Assembly: GCF_030682515.1 (NCBI RefSeq)
Contig: NZ_JAUXOD010000004.1
Coordinates: forward strand, 1 to 64,000
Reading direction: 5' to 3'
From: Hoeflea sp.
GTDB taxonomy: Bacteria; Pseudomonadota; Alphaproteobacteria; Rhizobiales; Rhizobiaceae
DNA length: 64,000 bases
Of this stretch, positions 9,129 to 18,392 are shown one piece after another; within the stretch, counting starts at the first letter, position 1; each line of letters begins with the position of its first letter. Made by a program: the position numbers and the translations under genes. Under the pieces are notes generated by a model, which was not told where the DNA came from, did not search any database, and saw only the letters and a program-made list of their open reading frames with translations.

Positions 9129-9488
9129 TCGATGCCTCCTCAATCCTGCTGACACGCGGTTGCGAGCGGCGGTCAGTCCCTTGTCCGATCCAACCCCGCC
9201 CCGAAAACGATCCCGGAAAGCGTCGGCTAATTTAGTATTTTATTGGAATTTTCTGGAGGGTTTTTGACGGATATCAAGATCGGCTTTGCTGCGTGAGCGC
9301 GGTCTCGGGCCGGATGGACGGACGCAGTCCGGGCCTCCCATGGCATATTTGTCACAACAACGGTGAATCGTGACGGAGGCTCGGGAGCATAAACTTGAGT
9401 TCAAAACTCAGGTATGCGAAGAGGCCCCCGAGGCAGCCAGACCATGCAGTCAAGCCACCAGATCCGCGTATCTTTTGGGGGCTTTCGC
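9129..9488. other. Intergenic region between lipoprotein and TonB receptor
   Basis: A 360-bp non-coding stretch. It holds an AT-rich patch (about 9228-9260), which is likely promoter DNA for one or both flanking genes, and the iron-box candidate at 9396-9410. Small open frames that start here are shadows with no ribosome site. No RNA gene was recognised. Confidence 0.6.
9396..9410 (+). promoter_or_regulatory. Candidate RirA/IRO iron-responsive operator
   Basis: The 15-nt sequence TGAGTTCAAAACTCA is a perfect inverted repeat (TGAGTT/AACTCA) and fits the TGA-N9-TCA consensus described for iron-responsive operators bound by RirA in rhizobia. It lies 78 nt before the start of the TonB receptor, followed by a siderophore ABC operon, so repression in iron-replete cells is a reasonable inference. 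Confidence 0.5.
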
Positions 9489-11459
9489 ATGAAATCGGTC
9501 TTTCTTCTCGCCAGCACAGTCAGTGTCCTCTCGCTCATCAGCGCCGCTGAGGCGCAGGACGTGTTCGAGCTCAACCGCATCGTCATCGGCATGGGCCAAG
9601 CCGGCAAGGACAAGAACGCCGGCGAGAACTCGGTCGACGTCGCGGACGAGGATCTTGTCCGGATCAACCCGACCGACTTGAAGGACCTGTTTGCGTCCGA
9701 GCCGACCATCGCGGTGGGAAGCTCGCTTCCGATTTCCCAGAAGCTCTATGTCAACGGCGTCGAGGAGACCAATCTGTCGGTCACCATCGACGGCAGCCGC
9801 CAGAACAACAAGATCTTCCACCACAGTGCCACCACGCTGATCGACCCCTCGCTGCTCAAGGCGGTCTCGATCGAGCCGGGCGTCGCGCCCGCGGATGCGG
9901 GACCGGGCGCGCTGGCCGGCGCGGTCCAGTATGAAACCAAGGACGCGCGCGATCTGCTGGAGGAGGGCAAGTCCTTCGGCGGCTACACTATGAACGAGTA
10001 CAGCACCAATGGCGGCGTGTTCGCCACCAGCAATGCGCTCTACGGTCTCGTGGACGGGTTCGAGTATCTCGGTTTCGTCAAATACGCCAAGGGCGGCCTG
10101 CAGGAGGACGGCGACGGCAACACCATCACCGGGTCGGGAACGCAGATCCTGAGCGGCCTCGGCAAGTTTGCCTTTGAGAGCCAGGACGGCCACCGGCTGG
10201 AGTTCTCCTACGAGCGCGTGGGCGACGACGAAGCCCGGCCCTACCGCGCCAATGTCGGCCAGATCCTGGGCGGCCGTCCGCTTCCGCTGACCCGCAACTA
10301 CGACATGACGCGCCAGAACTTTGCCGTGACCTACACAAATGAAGCGCCGACCGGCCTGTGGGATCCAACGATCCAGCTCGCCTACAGCGTCACCAATCTG
10401 GACATCCTAGAGACGACCCAGACCAGCGTCGCCAAGACCGACAGTCTCAACGGCAAGATCGAGAACCGGTTCGCGCTCGATAACGGCTCGGTCACCGCCG
10501 GCGTCGATTTCTTCTCCGACACGGGCGACATGGATTATCGCCTGCTCAGCAACGCCGCCTCCAACTACACGGCCGTGGAAAAGATCGCCAATGTCGGCGC
10601 CTATGCTCAGGCCCGTCTCGAACTGACGGAGCAGTTCCGCACCTCCTTCGGCGGCCGCGCCGATTTCCAGCGCTTCACCGGCGTCAATGGCTATTCCACC
10701 AACGTTGAGGGTCTGTCCGGCAACCTGTCGGCCGAATACGACCTCACCGAATTCCTCACCGCCAGCGCCGGCGCCTCGCATGTGTTCGGCGGCGTGCCGT
10801 TGGCCGAGAACTTCATCGCCAATCCGGCCTGGACCTACTCGACCGGCGTGGAGAGCGTGACGGCGAACAATGTCTATGCCGGCCTGAGCGCGCGCATGGG
10901 CGATTTCGACCTGAGCGGCAAGGTGTTCAAGACGGCGATCAAGAACGCCCGCACCCCGACCTGGGCCGGCGGCGGCGGCCTGACCAAGGACATGGACTCC
11001 ACCGGCTTCGAACTGGGCCTGGGCTACACCTGGGCGAGCGGCTTCGCCCGCCTGGGCTACGCCGACATCGACACCAAGATCGACGGCCTGACGTCGGATT
11101 CCTACACCGGCAACTACCTGACGACGCCGATCGGCCAGATCTTCACGCTGGAAGCCGCCCATACCTTCGTCGATCAGGGGCTGACGATCGGCGCCAGCGG
11201 GCAGATCGTGCTCAAGGAGACCGACACATCGGATTCCGCCGGCGGCAGGGGCCAGCCGCTGCCGGGCTACGAGGTCTTCAACGCCTATGCCGAGTACACG
11301 CCGCTTCAGTACAAGAACATGACGTTCCGGGCCTCGGTGGACAACATCTTCGACCAGACCTACACCGCGCGCGCCACCTATGGCCAGGAATTCGCCACCG
11401 TCATTCCGCTGCGCGAGGCCGGCCGGAACGTCAAGTTCTCGCTCAAGCTCAAGTTCTAG
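9489..11459 (+). CDS. TonB-dependent siderophore/haem-type outer-membrane receptor
   Basis: A 656-residue outer-membrane receptor. The signal peptide (MKSVFLLASTVSVLSLISAAEAQ) is followed by a TonB-box-like ELNRIVIG. The plug domain (LKDLFASEPTIAVGSS...KLYVNGVEETNLSVTIDGSRQ) comes next, and then a beta-barrel ending in a terminal phenylalanine (NVKFSLKLKF) as the assembly signal. The C-terminal TFRASVDNIFDQTYTARAT matches the conserved last strands of haem/siderophore receptors. The ATG at 9489 follows a GGGGG ribosome site. It leads the siderophore ABC genes and is probably the outer-membrane step of the same uptake system. The ligand is not predictable from sequence alone. Confidence 0.92.
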   Translation: MKSVFLLASTVSVLSLISAAEAQDVFELNRIVIGMGQAGKDKNAGENSVDVADEDLVRINPTDLKDLFASEPTIAVGSSLPISQKLYVNGVEETNLSVTIDGSRQNNKIFHHSATTLIDPSLLKAVSIEPGVAPADAGPGALAGAVQYETKDARDLLEEGKSFGGYTMNEYSTNGGVFATSNALYGLVDGFEYLGFVKYAKGGLQEDGDGNTITGSGTQILSGLGKFAFESQDGHRLEFSYERVGDDEARPYRANVGQILGGRPLPLTRNYDMTRQNFAVTYTNEAPTGLWDPTIQLAYSVTNLDILETTQTSVAKTDSLNGKIENRFALDNGSVTAGVDFFSDTGDMDYRLLSNAASNYTAVEKIANVGAYAQARLELTEQFRTSFGGRADFQRFTGVNGYSTNVEGLSGNLSAEYDLTEFLTASAGASHVFGGVPLAENFIANPAWTYSTGVESVTANNVYAGLSARMGDFDLSGKVFKTAIKNARTPTWAGGGGLTKDMDSTGFELGLGYTWASGFARLGYADIDTKIDGLTSDSYTGNYLTTPIGQIFTLEAAHTFVDQGLTIGASGQIVLKETDTSDSAGGRGQPLPGYEVFNAYAEYTPLQYKNMTFRASVDNIFDQTYTARATYGQEFATVIPLREAGRNVKFSLKLKF

Positions 11460-11506
11460 GCGAGCCACGGGAGTGGTCATCATGCTCATGTCCGGAGGGC
11501 CGGCAA

Positions 11507-12415
11507 ATGATTGAACCGGCGAGACTGTTCATCGCGGTGGCGATTGCCCTCGCCATGGCTTGCTCCCCAGGCCATGGCGCTGAAGTGCAGACCTATCAAG
11601 GTCCGCGGACGGTGGCCGACGCTCCCGCGAAGATCGCGGTGTTCGACATCGCCGCCATCGACACGCTGACCGCGCTGGGCGTCAATGTCGATGGCGTGCC
11701 GAGCAATCTCTACATCGACGCGCTCCGGGAGCCGCACACATCGGCCCAGACGGTGGGAACCCTGTTCGAGCCGGACCTTGAGGCGCTGAACGCGCTTGCG
11801 CCCGACCTGATCATTGTCGGCGGCCGGTCCTCGGGGCAGATCACGCAGACAGAGCGCGTGGCGCCGTCCATCGACATGACGATCTGGGGGGACGACCTGC
11901 TCGGCCAGGCCCGCCAGCGCATTCTCGATTATGGCGCGATCTTCGGCGTGGGCGCGAAGGCCGAGGCGCTGGTTGCGGAGCTCGACACGCGGATAGAGGC
12001 GGCCAGACGCGCCGCGGAAGGCAAGGGAACCGCGCTGATCCTGATGACCAACGGGCCGAAGATCTCGGTCTACGGCCCGAAATCACGCTTCGGCTGGGTT
12101 CATTCGACGCTTTCCATTCCGCCGGCCGATCCGAACATCGATGCCGGCAATCACGGCGATGCCGTGTCCTTCGAATTCGTGGCCGATCTCGATCCGGACT
12201 GGCTCATCGTCGTCGACCGGGCATCGGCGATCGGCTCGAACGAGCAGAACGCGAGAGCCACGCTCGACAATGCGCTGCTGCGGAGGACCAAGGCCTGGCA
12301 GGCGGACCGGGTCATCTACGTACCGTCCGCAAGCCTCTACATCGCCGCGGGCGGGGCCCGGGCGACCATGGATGTTCTCGACAGCCTCGCCGCCGGCTTC
12401 TCCAAGACCCAATGA
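11507..12415 (+). CDS. Siderophore ABC transporter substrate-binding protein (FatB/CeuE type)
   Basis: A 302-residue periplasmic binding protein with an N-terminal signal (LFIAVAIALAMACSPGHGAE). An alternative lipid attachment Cys lies in ALAMACS. The core pattern AKIAVFDIAAIDTLTALGV..VDGVP and VGTLFEPDLEALNALAPDLIIVGGRSS closely follows the FatB/CeuE/YclQ group, which binds catecholate or petrobactin-like ferric siderophores. GGAGGG lies 6 nt before the ATG. Its stop overlaps the start of the first permease (ATGA), so the transporter is translationally coupled. Confidence 0.93.
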   Translation: MIEPARLFIAVAIALAMACSPGHGAEVQTYQGPRTVADAPAKIAVFDIAAIDTLTALGVNVDGVPSNLYIDALREPHTSAQTVGTLFEPDLEALNALAPDLIIVGGRSSGQITQTERVAPSIDMTIWGDDLLGQARQRILDYGAIFGVGAKAEALVAELDTRIEAARRAAEGKGTALILMTNGPKISVYGPKSRFGWVHSTLSIPPADPNIDAGNHGDAVSFEFVADLDPDWLIVVDRASAIGSNEQNARATLDNALLRRTKAWQADRVIYVPSASLYIAAGGARATMDVLDSLAAGFSKTQ

Positions 12416-13389
12416 CCGGGCCGCGGCGCCGCTCCTTCGTGGTACGAAACCCGCTCGCGGCGGAACTTGTGCTCCTGCTGGCGCTGCTTGCGCTCAGCCT
12501 TGGCGTGGGTGTCGGAACCGTGACGAGCGGCGACTGGGCCGCCAATCTCGATCTGCTGCTGACCAGCCGCCTGCCGCGGACGCTCGCCGTCATTCTCACC
12601 GGGTCGAGCCTGGCGATTGCCGGGCTGGTGATGCAGAGCCTTGCCCGCAACCGCTTCGTCGACCCGATGACCGCGGGGACCGGGCAGAGCGCCGCACTCG
12701 GAATCCTGGCCGTGACGATCCTGGCGCCCTCGGCGTCGATCCTCATCAAGGTGCTGGCGGCCAGTGCCGCGGCCTTCGCCGGCACCGCGCTGTTCCTCGG
12801 CCTGATCCGGCGGCTGTCGCCGCGGGATCCTTATGTGGTGGCGCTGTTTGCGATCGTCTATGGCGGCATTGTCGGATCGCTTGCGGCGGCAATTGCCTGG
12901 CATTACGACCTGCTGCAGTATCTCGACATCTGGATGAGCGGCGAGTTCTCCGGCATCATGCAGGGCCGCTACGAGGTGCTGTGGCTGATCGCGGTGGCGC
13001 TCGCCGTCGTCTGGTGGGTGGCCGACCGGCTGACCATTCTCTCGCTCGGCCATGCGACCGCCACCGGACTCGGGCTCAACCACCGGGCAACACTGCAGAT
13101 CGGGCTGGTCGTCGTCTCGGCGGTGTCGGGGCTCACGGTCGCCACGGTGGGGGCCTTGCCGTTTGTCGGCCTGGTGGTGCCGGCGGCGGTGTCGCGGATT
13201 CTGGGCGACGATGTGCGCCGCGCGATCCCGATGGTGGCGCTCGGCGGGGCGTTGCTGGTGCTGATGTCGGATATCGCCGGCCGGCTGGTCCGCTATCCCT
13301 ACGAGATCCCGGCGGGCACGGTGATGGGCGTCGTCGGCGCGGCGGCCTTCCTTGGCCTCATCTTCAACCGGTCGTTCCGCCTTGCATAG
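12412..13389 (+). CDS. Iron-siderophore ABC transporter permease (FecCD family, CeuB/FatD type)
   Basis: A 325-residue inner-membrane permease with about nine hydrophobic segments. It contains the FecCD hallmarks: LPRTLAVILTGSSLAIAGLVMQSLARNRFVDPMTAGTG near the N-terminus, and the coupling region VGALPFVGLVVPAAVSRILGDDVR near the C-terminus. Its start overlaps the binding-protein stop and its 3' end overlaps the second permease. The two permeases would form a heterodimer. Confidence 0.94.
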   Translation: MTGPRRRSFVVRNPLAAELVLLLALLALSLGVGVGTVTSGDWAANLDLLLTSRLPRTLAVILTGSSLAIAGLVMQSLARNRFVDPMTAGTGQSAALGILAVTILAPSASILIKVLAASAAAFAGTALFLGLIRRLSPRDPYVVALFAIVYGGIVGSLAAAIAWHYDLLQYLDIWMSGEFSGIMQGRYEVLWLIAVALAVVWWVADRLTILSLGHATATGLGLNHRATLQIGLVVVSAVSGLTVATVGALPFVGLVVPAAVSRILGDDVRRAIPMVALGGALLVLMSDIAGRLVRYPYEIPAGTVMGVVGAAAFLGLIFNRSFRLA

Positions 13390-14323
13390 GCGGCGCCTCC
13401 TCCTGCTCGGGTTGGCGGCCATCGCTTCCATCGTGCTGTTCATGACGGTGAACCTGCGCGGCGATCTGTGGTTCGCGATGGAGTTGAGATCCGTCCGCCT
13501 GCTGGCGCTCATGCAGGTGGCGGTTTCGGTGGCGCTGTCGACGCTGGTGTTCCAGACGATCACCGGCAACCACATTCTCACGCCCTCGATCATGGGCATG
13601 GATGCGCTCTACATTCTCATCCAGACCTCGCTTGTCTTCGCGCTCGGCGGGCTCGGCTATGCGGGCCTCAACGCGCAATCCAAGTTCGGCGTCGAGGTGG
13701 TGCTGATGGCGGCCTTGGCCTGGGGCCTGTTCCTGCCGCTGCTGCGCTATAGCCATGCGCTTGTGCTGGTGCTGCTGGGCGGCATCGTGCTCGGCGTGCT
13801 GTTCCGCAGCCTGTCGTCGCTGCTGGCAAGGCTGATCGATCCCAATGATTTCGCCGTCGTGCAGAGCGTGAGCTATGCCGATTTCAACACGGTGAACGGG
13901 GAGCTGCTTCTCCCGGGCCTGGCGCTGACGCTGGTTGCGCTGATCGTCTCCTGGCGCGCGCGCCACCGGCTCGACATCGTGCTCCTGGGCATGCCCACGG
14001 CAATCGGGCTCGGGATCGACTGGCCTGTCCTCGCCGTCGGTCTCATGCTCATGGTGGGAACGCTGGTCGCAGTATCGACCGCGATGGTTGGGCCTGTGAC
14101 CTTTCTTGGCCTGCTGGTGGTGGCGCTCAGCCGCAGGATCGTGGGCAGCGACCGGCACGGGCCCCTGATCATCGGCAGCGTCCTGGTCAGCATCATCCTG
14201 CTGGTCGGCGGGCAGACGCTCGTCGGATCCTATCTCGGCAATGCCCTGCCGCTCGGCGTCGTCATCGAGTTTGCCGGCGGCATCGCCTTTGTCCTCATGC
14301 TCTTTTACGGGAGGCGCCTGTGA
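13382..14323 (+). CDS. Iron-siderophore ABC transporter permease, second subunit (CeuC/FatC type)
   Basis: A 313-residue FecCD-type permease paired with the preceding gene. FQTITGNHILTPSIMGMDALYILIQT and VGPVTFLGLLVVALSRRIVGSDRH are the conserved membrane and ATPase-coupling regions of the FatC/CeuC branch. No ATG exists upstream of the first membrane helix. The TTG at 13382, overlapping the previous stop, gives a full-length N-terminus (LHRRRLLLLG). A TTG at 13352 is a longer alternative, and the ATG at 13442 would remove the first helix. Confidence 0.92.
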   Translation: MHRRRLLLLGLAAIASIVLFMTVNLRGDLWFAMELRSVRLLALMQVAVSVALSTLVFQTITGNHILTPSIMGMDALYILIQTSLVFALGGLGYAGLNAQSKFGVEVVLMAALAWGLFLPLLRYSHALVLVLLGGIVLGVLFRSLSSLLARLIDPNDFAVVQSVSYADFNTVNGELLLPGLALTLVALIVSWRARHRLDIVLLGMPTAIGLGIDWPVLAVGLMLMVGTLVAVSTAMVGPVTFLGLLVVALSRRIVGSDRHGPLIIGSVLVSIILLVGGQTLVGSYLGNALPLGVVIEFAGGIAFVLMLFYGRRL

Positions 14324-15078
14324 TCAGTCTCGAGACGGTCTCGGTCTCGCTGTCGGGGACACCCGTCCTGCACGATATCAGTCTTGACCTGCCCAGGGGC
14401 GGGATCACGGCTGTGATCGGACCCAACGGCGCCGGAAAGTCGACGCTGGTCTCGGCGATCGCCCGCCTGACGCCGCTCAGGTCCGGGCGGATCTGCGTCG
14501 ACGGGCTCGATGTGTTCCGGGCGCCCACGCGGAACCTGGCGAAGATTCTCGCGGTCATGCCGCAGGACAACGCCGTCGCGGGCCGCTTGCGGGTCGGGGA
14601 ACTGGTCCAGTTCGGCCGCTTTCCGCATCACCAGGGCCGGCCGACACAGACCGACGTCGCGCTGGTCGAGGCGGCGCTCAGGACCTTCGACCTGTGGGAC
14701 ATCCACGACCGCTTCATCGACACCCTGTCGGGCGGGCAGCGGCAGCGGGCGCGCGCGGCCATGTGCTATGCCCAGGGCACCGACTACATGCTCCTCGACG
14801 AGCCGCTCAACAATCTCGACATCTATTATGCGCGCGAGCTGATGCGCACCCTGCGCCAGGTGGCGGACACGACCGGCCGCAGCATCGTCATCGTCCTGCA
14901 CGACCTCAACCATGCGGCGGTGCATGCCGACCGCATCATCGCGCTGCGCGACGGCAGGGTGGTCGCCGACGGTCCGGCGGCCGAGGTGATCCGTCCCGAT
15001 GTTCTCGACGCCGTCTTCGGCTTTCCGATCCGGGTGGAAACAATCTCCGGCAAGCCGATCAGCCTGCATTTCCTGTGA
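14320..15078 (+). CDS. Iron-siderophore ABC transporter ATP-binding protein
   Basis: A 252-residue ATPase that completes the siderophore importer. Walker A is GPNGAGKST, the signature is LSGGQRQRARAA, Walker B is YMLLDEP, and the switch His lies in VIVLHDLNHA. The GTG start at 14320 overlaps the permease stop. The 172-bp gap after the gene (15079-15250) shows no clear terminator, so read-through into the membrane protein is possible. Confidence 0.95.
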   Translation: MISLETVSVSLSGTPVLHDISLDLPRGGITAVIGPNGAGKSTLVSAIARLTPLRSGRICVDGLDVFRAPTRNLAKILAVMPQDNAVAGRLRVGELVQFGRFPHHQGRPTQTDVALVEAALRTFDLWDIHDRFIDTLSGGQRQRARAAMCYAQGTDYMLLDEPLNNLDIYYARELMRTLRQVADTTGRSIVIVLHDLNHAAVHADRIIALRDGRVVADGPAAEVIRPDVLDAVFGFPIRVETISGKPISLHFL

Positions 15079-15250
15079 TAGGGTGGGTGTCAGCGGACCG
15101 TCGTTGACCTCGCCATCGGACCTCTGCAATGGCTGTCCTGAAGCCGCATCCGCGAGCGGCGCGATTAACCACGCCAAGGCCTCTTCATTGACCCCGGCCT
15201 TGTCCATCGACGAAGATCAGACTTCGGGGAATCACACGCAGGGAAGCACG

Positions 15251-16972
15251 ATGCGCGCGCACATCACAGCTGTCGACGAGACACCCGGTCACGGGCCCTC
15301 CAGCCGCCGCGCGCTGGTTTGGCTCTATCCGCTGCTGGCGGGCTTTGTCGCGATCCTCGTGGTGCTGCAGATGCTGCCGCTGGTGCTGCCCATCGGACCG
15401 ATGTACTGGGACGTGCTGATCTACTACGACGCGATCGGCCGCATCGCGCAGGGCCAGTGGCCTGGGATCGATTTCTTCACGCCGGTGGGGCCGCTCGAGT
15501 ATTTCCTGGCGGCGTTCTCGGCCCGGCTGTTTCCCGAGGCGCAGCCGGTGCTGCTCACGCAGTGGATCTGGCTGCCGGTGACGGTTCCGGTGATGGCGCT
15601 GATCCTTTGGGACACGGTCCGACGCGGATCCTGGGTCGCGCTGTGGCTGCTCGTGCCGTTCATGCTGTTCACCGCGCTGCCGTTCACCGAGATCGATTTT
15701 TATCCCTATCCGGGCACCGACGCCTTCGGCATCTACAACCGCCACGGCGCCATCCTGCTCTATCTCGTGGCGGCCACCGTGCTGTTCGTGCGCGGGCCGG
15801 TCATCCAGACGATCTGCCTGAGCGTGCTCCTGCTGGGGCTCGCCTTCTGCAAGGTCACGGCGTTTCTCGCGGCCGGTCCGATCCTGCTGTTCGGGCTGAT
15901 CCTCGGCCGCATCTCGCTGGCCACGGCGATCGCCACGGCGCTGGTCTGCATCGGCGCAACGGGGATCGTCGAGCTCACGACGGGGCTCGTCGTTCCCTAT
16001 GTGCAGGACATCGTCCTCCTGGCGTCGCAGAACACCGAGGCCATCGCGTCGCGGTTCCTGACGGCGGCGTCGCAGCATTTCAACGTTTTGGGCGCGGGCG
16101 GGATGCTCGCCATCGTGCTGCTGGTCGCAGCCCTGTCCGGGCACGAGGCTGCGGGCGGGCGGGAATCGGGCCACAGGCTGGCGCGCAGCTTCGACGCGCC
16201 CTGGTTCTGGGTCGGCCTGCTGTTGGTCTGCGGCCTGTTCTACGAGACGCAGAACACCGGCGGTCAGGCCTTCCTGATGCTCTGGCCGGCGCTGCTCCTG
16301 ATCCTGATGCGGCCGCTTGCCGGCTACGGCCGGTTCGGCGTGGCGATCCTGGTGCTGATCGGGTTCACCGCGGTGCCCAATGTCTCGACCATCCTGCACA
16401 AGGCGGCGCGGGCCGCAGCCGTGGCGCCGGGCTACATCGCGCTCGACGCGCCGGATCTCGGGCCTGTCGGGCGCGTCTCGGTCAAGGATGTGTTCGCCGA
16501 GCAGGCGGAGCGGATGCGCGGCATCTACATCGCCCACCGCGACACCTATGAGGCCATCGCCGAAACCGAGGCGCTGCCCTCGTTCCTCTTGTTCTCGGAC
16601 CCGGACTACCAGTACCTGCTGCTCCGCGAAATGCAGGACGCCACGGTGGCGATCAGGGCGCTGGAGGCGAGCTCCGGCCGCCGGTTCGAGCGCGTGCTCA
16701 ATCTCGATTTCGCCAACCCGTTTCCCTTCTTCCTCGGTATCAAGGGCGCCGACCATGTGGCGATCGGCGCGGACCCGAGCCGGGCGCTGCCCGCGATGGA
16801 CGAGGAGACGCGCGCCGCCGTGGCTGGGACCGATCTGGTGCTGGCGCCTGGCTGCCCCTACCATCGCGCCCGCAAGCAGCTCTTCGAGCACTATCAATCG
16901 GCGCTCACCGGGCATGTGAAGATCGCGCTCACGCCCTGTTTTGACGCCTATGTGCTGCCGTCCCGGCCATGA
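15251..16972 (+). CDS. Polytopic membrane protein, GT-C glycosyltransferase-like
   Basis: A 573-residue inner-membrane protein with roughly ten or more hydrophobic segments in the first 400 residues and a soluble C-terminal part. The first extracytoplasmic loop YWDVLIYYDAIGRIAQGQWPGIDFFTPVGPLEYFL, with acidic residues just after the first helix, resembles GT-C-fold glycosyltransferases that use lipid-linked sugars. I do not recognise a specific family. AGGGA lies 7 nt before the ATG at 15251; the open frame extends further upstream but without a ribosome site. The role is unknown; cell-envelope glycosylation is only a guess. Confidence 0.7.
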   Translation: MRAHITAVDETPGHGPSSRRALVWLYPLLAGFVAILVVLQMLPLVLPIGPMYWDVLIYYDAIGRIAQGQWPGIDFFTPVGPLEYFLAAFSARLFPEAQPVLLTQWIWLPVTVPVMALILWDTVRRGSWVALWLLVPFMLFTALPFTEIDFYPYPGTDAFGIYNRHGAILLYLVAATVLFVRGPVIQTICLSVLLLGLAFCKVTAFLAAGPILLFGLILGRISLATAIATALVCIGATGIVELTTGLVVPYVQDIVLLASQNTEAIASRFLTAASQHFNVLGAGGMLAIVLLVAALSGHEAAGGRESGHRLARSFDAPWFWVGLLLVCGLFYETQNTGGQAFLMLWPALLLILMRPLAGYGRFGVAILVLIGFTAVPNVSTILHKAARAAAVAPGYIALDAPDLGPVGRVSVKDVFAEQAERMRGIYIAHRDTYEAIAETEALPSFLLFSDPDYQYLLLREMQDATVAIRALEASSGRRFERVLNLDFANPFPFFLGIKGADHVAIGADPSRALPAMDEETRAAVAGTDLVLAPGCPYHRARKQLFEHYQSALTGHVKIALTPCFDAYVLPSRP

Positions 16973-17140
16973 CACCGGCCGCGCCCGATCTGTCCATTTC
17001 GCGCCTCCCGCCGGGTGCGCGGAGCTGACGCGGGGCCGGCGCAGGGCAATCCGGTGGATGCGGCATTTGTCATCTTGACGGCACCATCGGGGCACAGGAC
17101 AGTGGCTGCCTGAAACCAGTCCAAACGTCCGGAGTAAGTG

Positions 17141-18154
17141 ATGGTCATCGATCCGCCCTATCTGATTTTTCTTGGTGATGTGCCCGACGCGCTGGCGGCG
17201 AAGACTGGCCTTGGCATCGTCGACTGGCGGCCGGACTGGTGCCTCGGCCAGATGCGGCTCGAAGGCTGCCAGGCCGATGCGGGCATTCCCGACCTGTCGA
17301 TCGAGGCGGCCGCCAAGGCGGGCGTCAGGACCATGGTGGTGGGGGCGGCCAATGCCGGCGGCGTGCTGCCCGCGCACTGGATCGCCTCGATCGTCGCGGC
17401 GCTCGACGCCGGGATTGCCGTGGCGACCGGACTGCATGTGCGCCTCGCCTCGATCCCCGAGATCCGCGACGCCGCCGCAAGGAGCGGCGCGAAGCTGCAC
17501 GACGTGCGGTTCTCCGACCATCGCTTCGACACCGGCAAGGGGACCAGGCGGCCGGGGCTGCGCTGCCTGACGGTCGGCACCGACTGTTCGGTGGGCAAGA
17601 AATACACCGCACTCGCGCTCGAGCGGGAAATGCGGGCGCGCGGCATGAACGCCGATTTCCGCGCCACCGGTCAGACCGGGGTGTTCATCTCCGGCCGTGG
17701 AGCCGCGATCGACGCGGTGGCGGCGGATTTCATTTCCGGCGCGGTGGAGTGGATCGCGCCTGCGGCGGAGCCCGATCACTGGGACCTCGTCGAAGGCCAG
17801 GGCTCGCTGTTCCATCCGAGTTTCGCGGGCGTGACGCTCGGTCTCCTGCATGGCGCGCAGGCCGATGCCTTCGTGGTCTGCCACGAGCCGACGCGGACGA
17901 CGATGCGCGGCGTCAAGCATAAGCTTCCGAGCATCCGCGAGGTCATCGACATGACGATCGCCTGCGGGCGCCTGACCAATCCCGCCATTGCCTGCACCGG
18001 CATTTCTGTCAACACCCAGAAGCTCGGCGAGGCCGAGGCGAAGACACTGCTGGAAGGGCTTGCAAGCGAGTATGGCGTGCCCGCCACCGACCCAATCCGC
18101 TTTGGCGTCAGCGAGCTCGTCGACCGGCTGGAGACGATCGGAAAAAAAGCGTGA
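17141..18154 (+). CDS. dgcN: D-glutamate N-acetyltransferase DgcN (DUF1611)
   Basis: A 337-residue DUF1611-family protein. The N-terminal Rossmann-like half (YLIFLGDVPDALAAKTGLGIVDWRPDWCLGQ) is followed by a P-loop NTPase-like half starting RCLTVGTDCSVGKKYTAL, with DLVEGQGSLFHPSF and CHEPTRTTMRG further on. DgcN proteins acetylate D-glutamate, and a partner DgcA then deacetylates it after racemisation. No dgcA-like epimerase gene is adjacent. GGAG lies 7 nt before the ATG at 17141. A long frame on the opposite strand here is a shadow. Confidence 0.85.
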   Translation: MVIDPPYLIFLGDVPDALAAKTGLGIVDWRPDWCLGQMRLEGCQADAGIPDLSIEAAAKAGVRTMVVGAANAGGVLPAHWIASIVAALDAGIAVATGLHVRLASIPEIRDAAARSGAKLHDVRFSDHRFDTGKGTRRPGLRCLTVGTDCSVGKKYTALALEREMRARGMNADFRATGQTGVFISGRGAAIDAVAADFISGAVEWIAPAAEPDHWDLVEGQGSLFHPSFAGVTLGLLHGAQADAFVVCHEPTRTTMRGVKHKLPSIREVIDMTIACGRLTNPAIACTGISVNTQKLGEAEAKTLLEGLASEYGVPATDPIRFGVSELVDRLETIGKKA

Positions 18155-18173
18155 CATGTTCCAAAAGTAGCAT

Positions 18174-18222
18174 TTGCAACTTGGAGAAAGGCGCATAAAG
18201 TAAACGAGCGTTCATTTAATTG
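18174..18222 (+). promoter_or_regulatory. Promoter and TetR-type operator of the ligase/liv operon
   Basis: A -35 TTGCAA (18174-18179) and a -10 TAAAGT (18196-18201) are 16 nt apart. Overlapping and following the -10 is a 28-bp block (18195-18222) with the near-palindrome TAAACGAGCGTTCATTTA at its centre. The block matches 26 of 28 bases of the site at 26090-26117 in front of the TetR gene. Repression by that TetR protein is the natural inference. Confidence 0.65.
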
Positions 18223-18392
18223 ATGCGACGCTTCGAGGCCCGGATGGTGAGAGGACATCATCCGGATTACCTTCGAACCAACACCGGCGCAGACCGGTGC
18301 GAGACTGGCCAAGGGAGAGGCCACAAGCGTGGATTGGGATCCACGCGCCGGACCGGCTTGATGCCGTTCGGTCAAGGAGGAGAGTGGAGGAC

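Noticed and set aside
15185-18196. A 1003-residue open frame on the minus strand
   Set aside because: It is antisense to the GT-C-like gene and dgcN, reads as Arg/His/Gln/Asp-rich shadow typical of high-GC DNA, has no domain and spans two well-supported genes and their gap.
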